Assembly (NCBI GenBank): GCA_018992685.1
Contig: JACVGT010000018.1
Coordinates: forward strand, 62,001-126,000
Length of the DNA stretch: 64,000 nucleotides
Origin: Theionarchaea archaeon
Lineage (GTDB): Archaea; Methanobacteriota_B; Thermococci; Methanofastidiosales; SZ-28-30
Direction: 5' to 3'
Shown here: positions 63,544 to 64,000 of the stretch, piece by piece
Layout: each line of letters starts with the position of its first letter
Numbering within the stretch: the stretch's first letter is position 1
Notes under the pieces: generated by a model
Told to the model about the DNA's origin: nothing
The model's database searches: none
The model's input: the letters and a program-made list of their open reading frames with translations, nothing else
Program-made: the position numbers and the translations under genes

Positions 63544-63605
63544 AAATATTCTCCTCTTTCTGTTTTCAACTGCCCCAACTGATCACCATAGCCATTCTCA
63601 TGCAG

Positions 63606-63633
63606 TGTACACTAGGTACATACGCCATATGGC
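63606..63633. promoter_or_regulatory. Two inverted repeats upstream of the glutamate dehydrogenase gene
   Basis: TGTAC-ACTAG-GTACA (63606-63620) is followed by the perfect ten-base palindrome GCCATATGGC (63624-63633). Both lie just upstream of the TATA box (ctatttaaa, 63658-63666), where a regulator of nitrogen assimilation could bind. Confidence 0.35.
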
Positions 63634-63708
63634 AAAATCCCTCACTGACATCACAACCTATTTAAAACTGCACGAAGAACGTATGTAAAAAGACTTGAGG
63701 AATGGCCT

Positions 63709-64000
63709 ATGGAATTCTCGCTAACTCAAATGGTTCAACAACAAGTGGAGAAAGCATTTAACTGTGCAACCATCCCCGAGTATGTTCAAAAAATACTAAA
63801 GTGTCCCAAACTGGTGCTGGAAGTGAATTTCCCAGTCAAAATGGACGACGGCAGCTACAAGTGTTTCAAAGGGTTCCGCTGCCAATATGACAATGCTTTG
63901 GGCCCCACCAAAGGGGGCGTGAGATACCATCCTGGAGTGACCAGAGAAGAGGTGGAGGCACTGGCTGCCTGGATGACCTGGAAATGTGCGCTGGCTGACC
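63709..64000 (+). CDS. gdhA: Glutamate dehydrogenase (3' partial)
   Basis: The first 97 residues of a Glu/Leu/Phe/Val dehydrogenase, cut by the window edge. The family motif KGFRCQYDNALGPTKGGVRYHP is recognisable in its parts, with the GGVRYHP substrate loop and EVEALAAWMTWKCALAD that follows; the catalytic lysine lies further on in the missing part or just past the TWKCALAD block. It catalyses reversible amination of 2-oxoglutarate. ATG 63709 has GAGG eight bases upstream and a TATA box at 63658-63666. Its place after the glutamate-synthase gene links the whole island to nitrogen assimilation. Confidence 0.93.
   Translation, partial: MEFSLTQMVQQQVEKAFNCATIPEYVQKILKCPKLVLEVNFPVKMDDGSYKCFKGFRCQYDNALGPTKGGVRYHPGVTREEVEALAAWMTWKCALAD

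Noticed and set aside
1-64000. tRNA, rRNA, CRISPR arrays, insertion sequences
   Set aside because: No T-arm/cloverleaf in the intergenic stretches, no regularly spaced repeats, and no transposase motifs were found on reading.

Overview
The window comes from an archaeon, almost certainly a euryarchaeote. It carries both subunits of the D-family DNA polymerase (DP1 and DP2), an RFC small subunit, the 20S proteasome alpha and beta genes side by side, a COG1340 coiled-coil plus DUF373 pair and a THUMP protein. Many genes have a TATA box centred about 25 bases before the start codon, the mark of leaderless archaeal transcripts. Genes inside operons instead have GGAGG/GAGGTGA Shine-Dalgarno sites and ATGA or TAATG overlaps. 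A stand-alone parvulin and a bacterial-type UvrB suggest gene transfer from bacteria. No methanogenesis genes are present, and the lineage cannot be fixed from this window alone (a Thermococci/Theionarchaea-like relative would fit). No rRNA, tRNA, CRISPR array, intein or insertion sequence was seen.

Layout: 0-5 kb holds a GNAT fragment, a parvulin, small unknown genes, a nucleotidyltransferase-fold protein, a MATE exporter and rfcS. 5.3-12.4 kb looks like a peptide-modification (RiPP-like) island: a protein with two PqqD domains, two tandem radical SAM/SPASM enzymes and a methyltransferase, then on the other strand a third radical SAM/SPASM enzyme with a nitroreductase, then a glycosyltransferase. 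12.7-22 kb holds a large lipoprotein, a B3/4 protein, a membrane-embedded spermidine-synthase-like protein, a small independent transcription unit near 18.1 kb, a PRC-barrel protein, a TrkA-N/DHH protein and the coiled-coil/DUF373 pair. 22-27 kb is THUMP-DP2-DP1. 28-36 kb has a secreted protein, an Eis-type acetyltransferase and a metal ABC transporter divergent from nikR. 36-39.3 kb is an ABC importer operon whose binding protein appears circularly permuted. 39.3-43.3 kb holds psmA-psmB and uvrB. 43.5-47.5 kb has a ferredoxin, an aldehyde dehydrogenase, an ECF S component and nifB.

47.5-64 kb is a redox island built on two divergent operons. The leftward operon encodes NuoE-like, NuoF-like, formate dehydrogenase-like, fused HydB-HydG, and the small and large NiFe hydrogenase subunits, with a hydrogenase maturation protease downstream. 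It reads as a soluble complex linking formate, NAD(P) and H2. The rightward operon encodes a NuoE-like protein, a NuoF-GltD fusion and a 2Fe-2S/4Fe-4S protein, which together match the Stn type of electron-bifurcating transhydrogenase. It continues into a glutamate-synthase-domain protein, and a glutamate dehydrogenase gene is cut by the right edge. NikR, the metal importer, the maturation protease and the NiFe hydrogenase together make a nickel supply and use theme.
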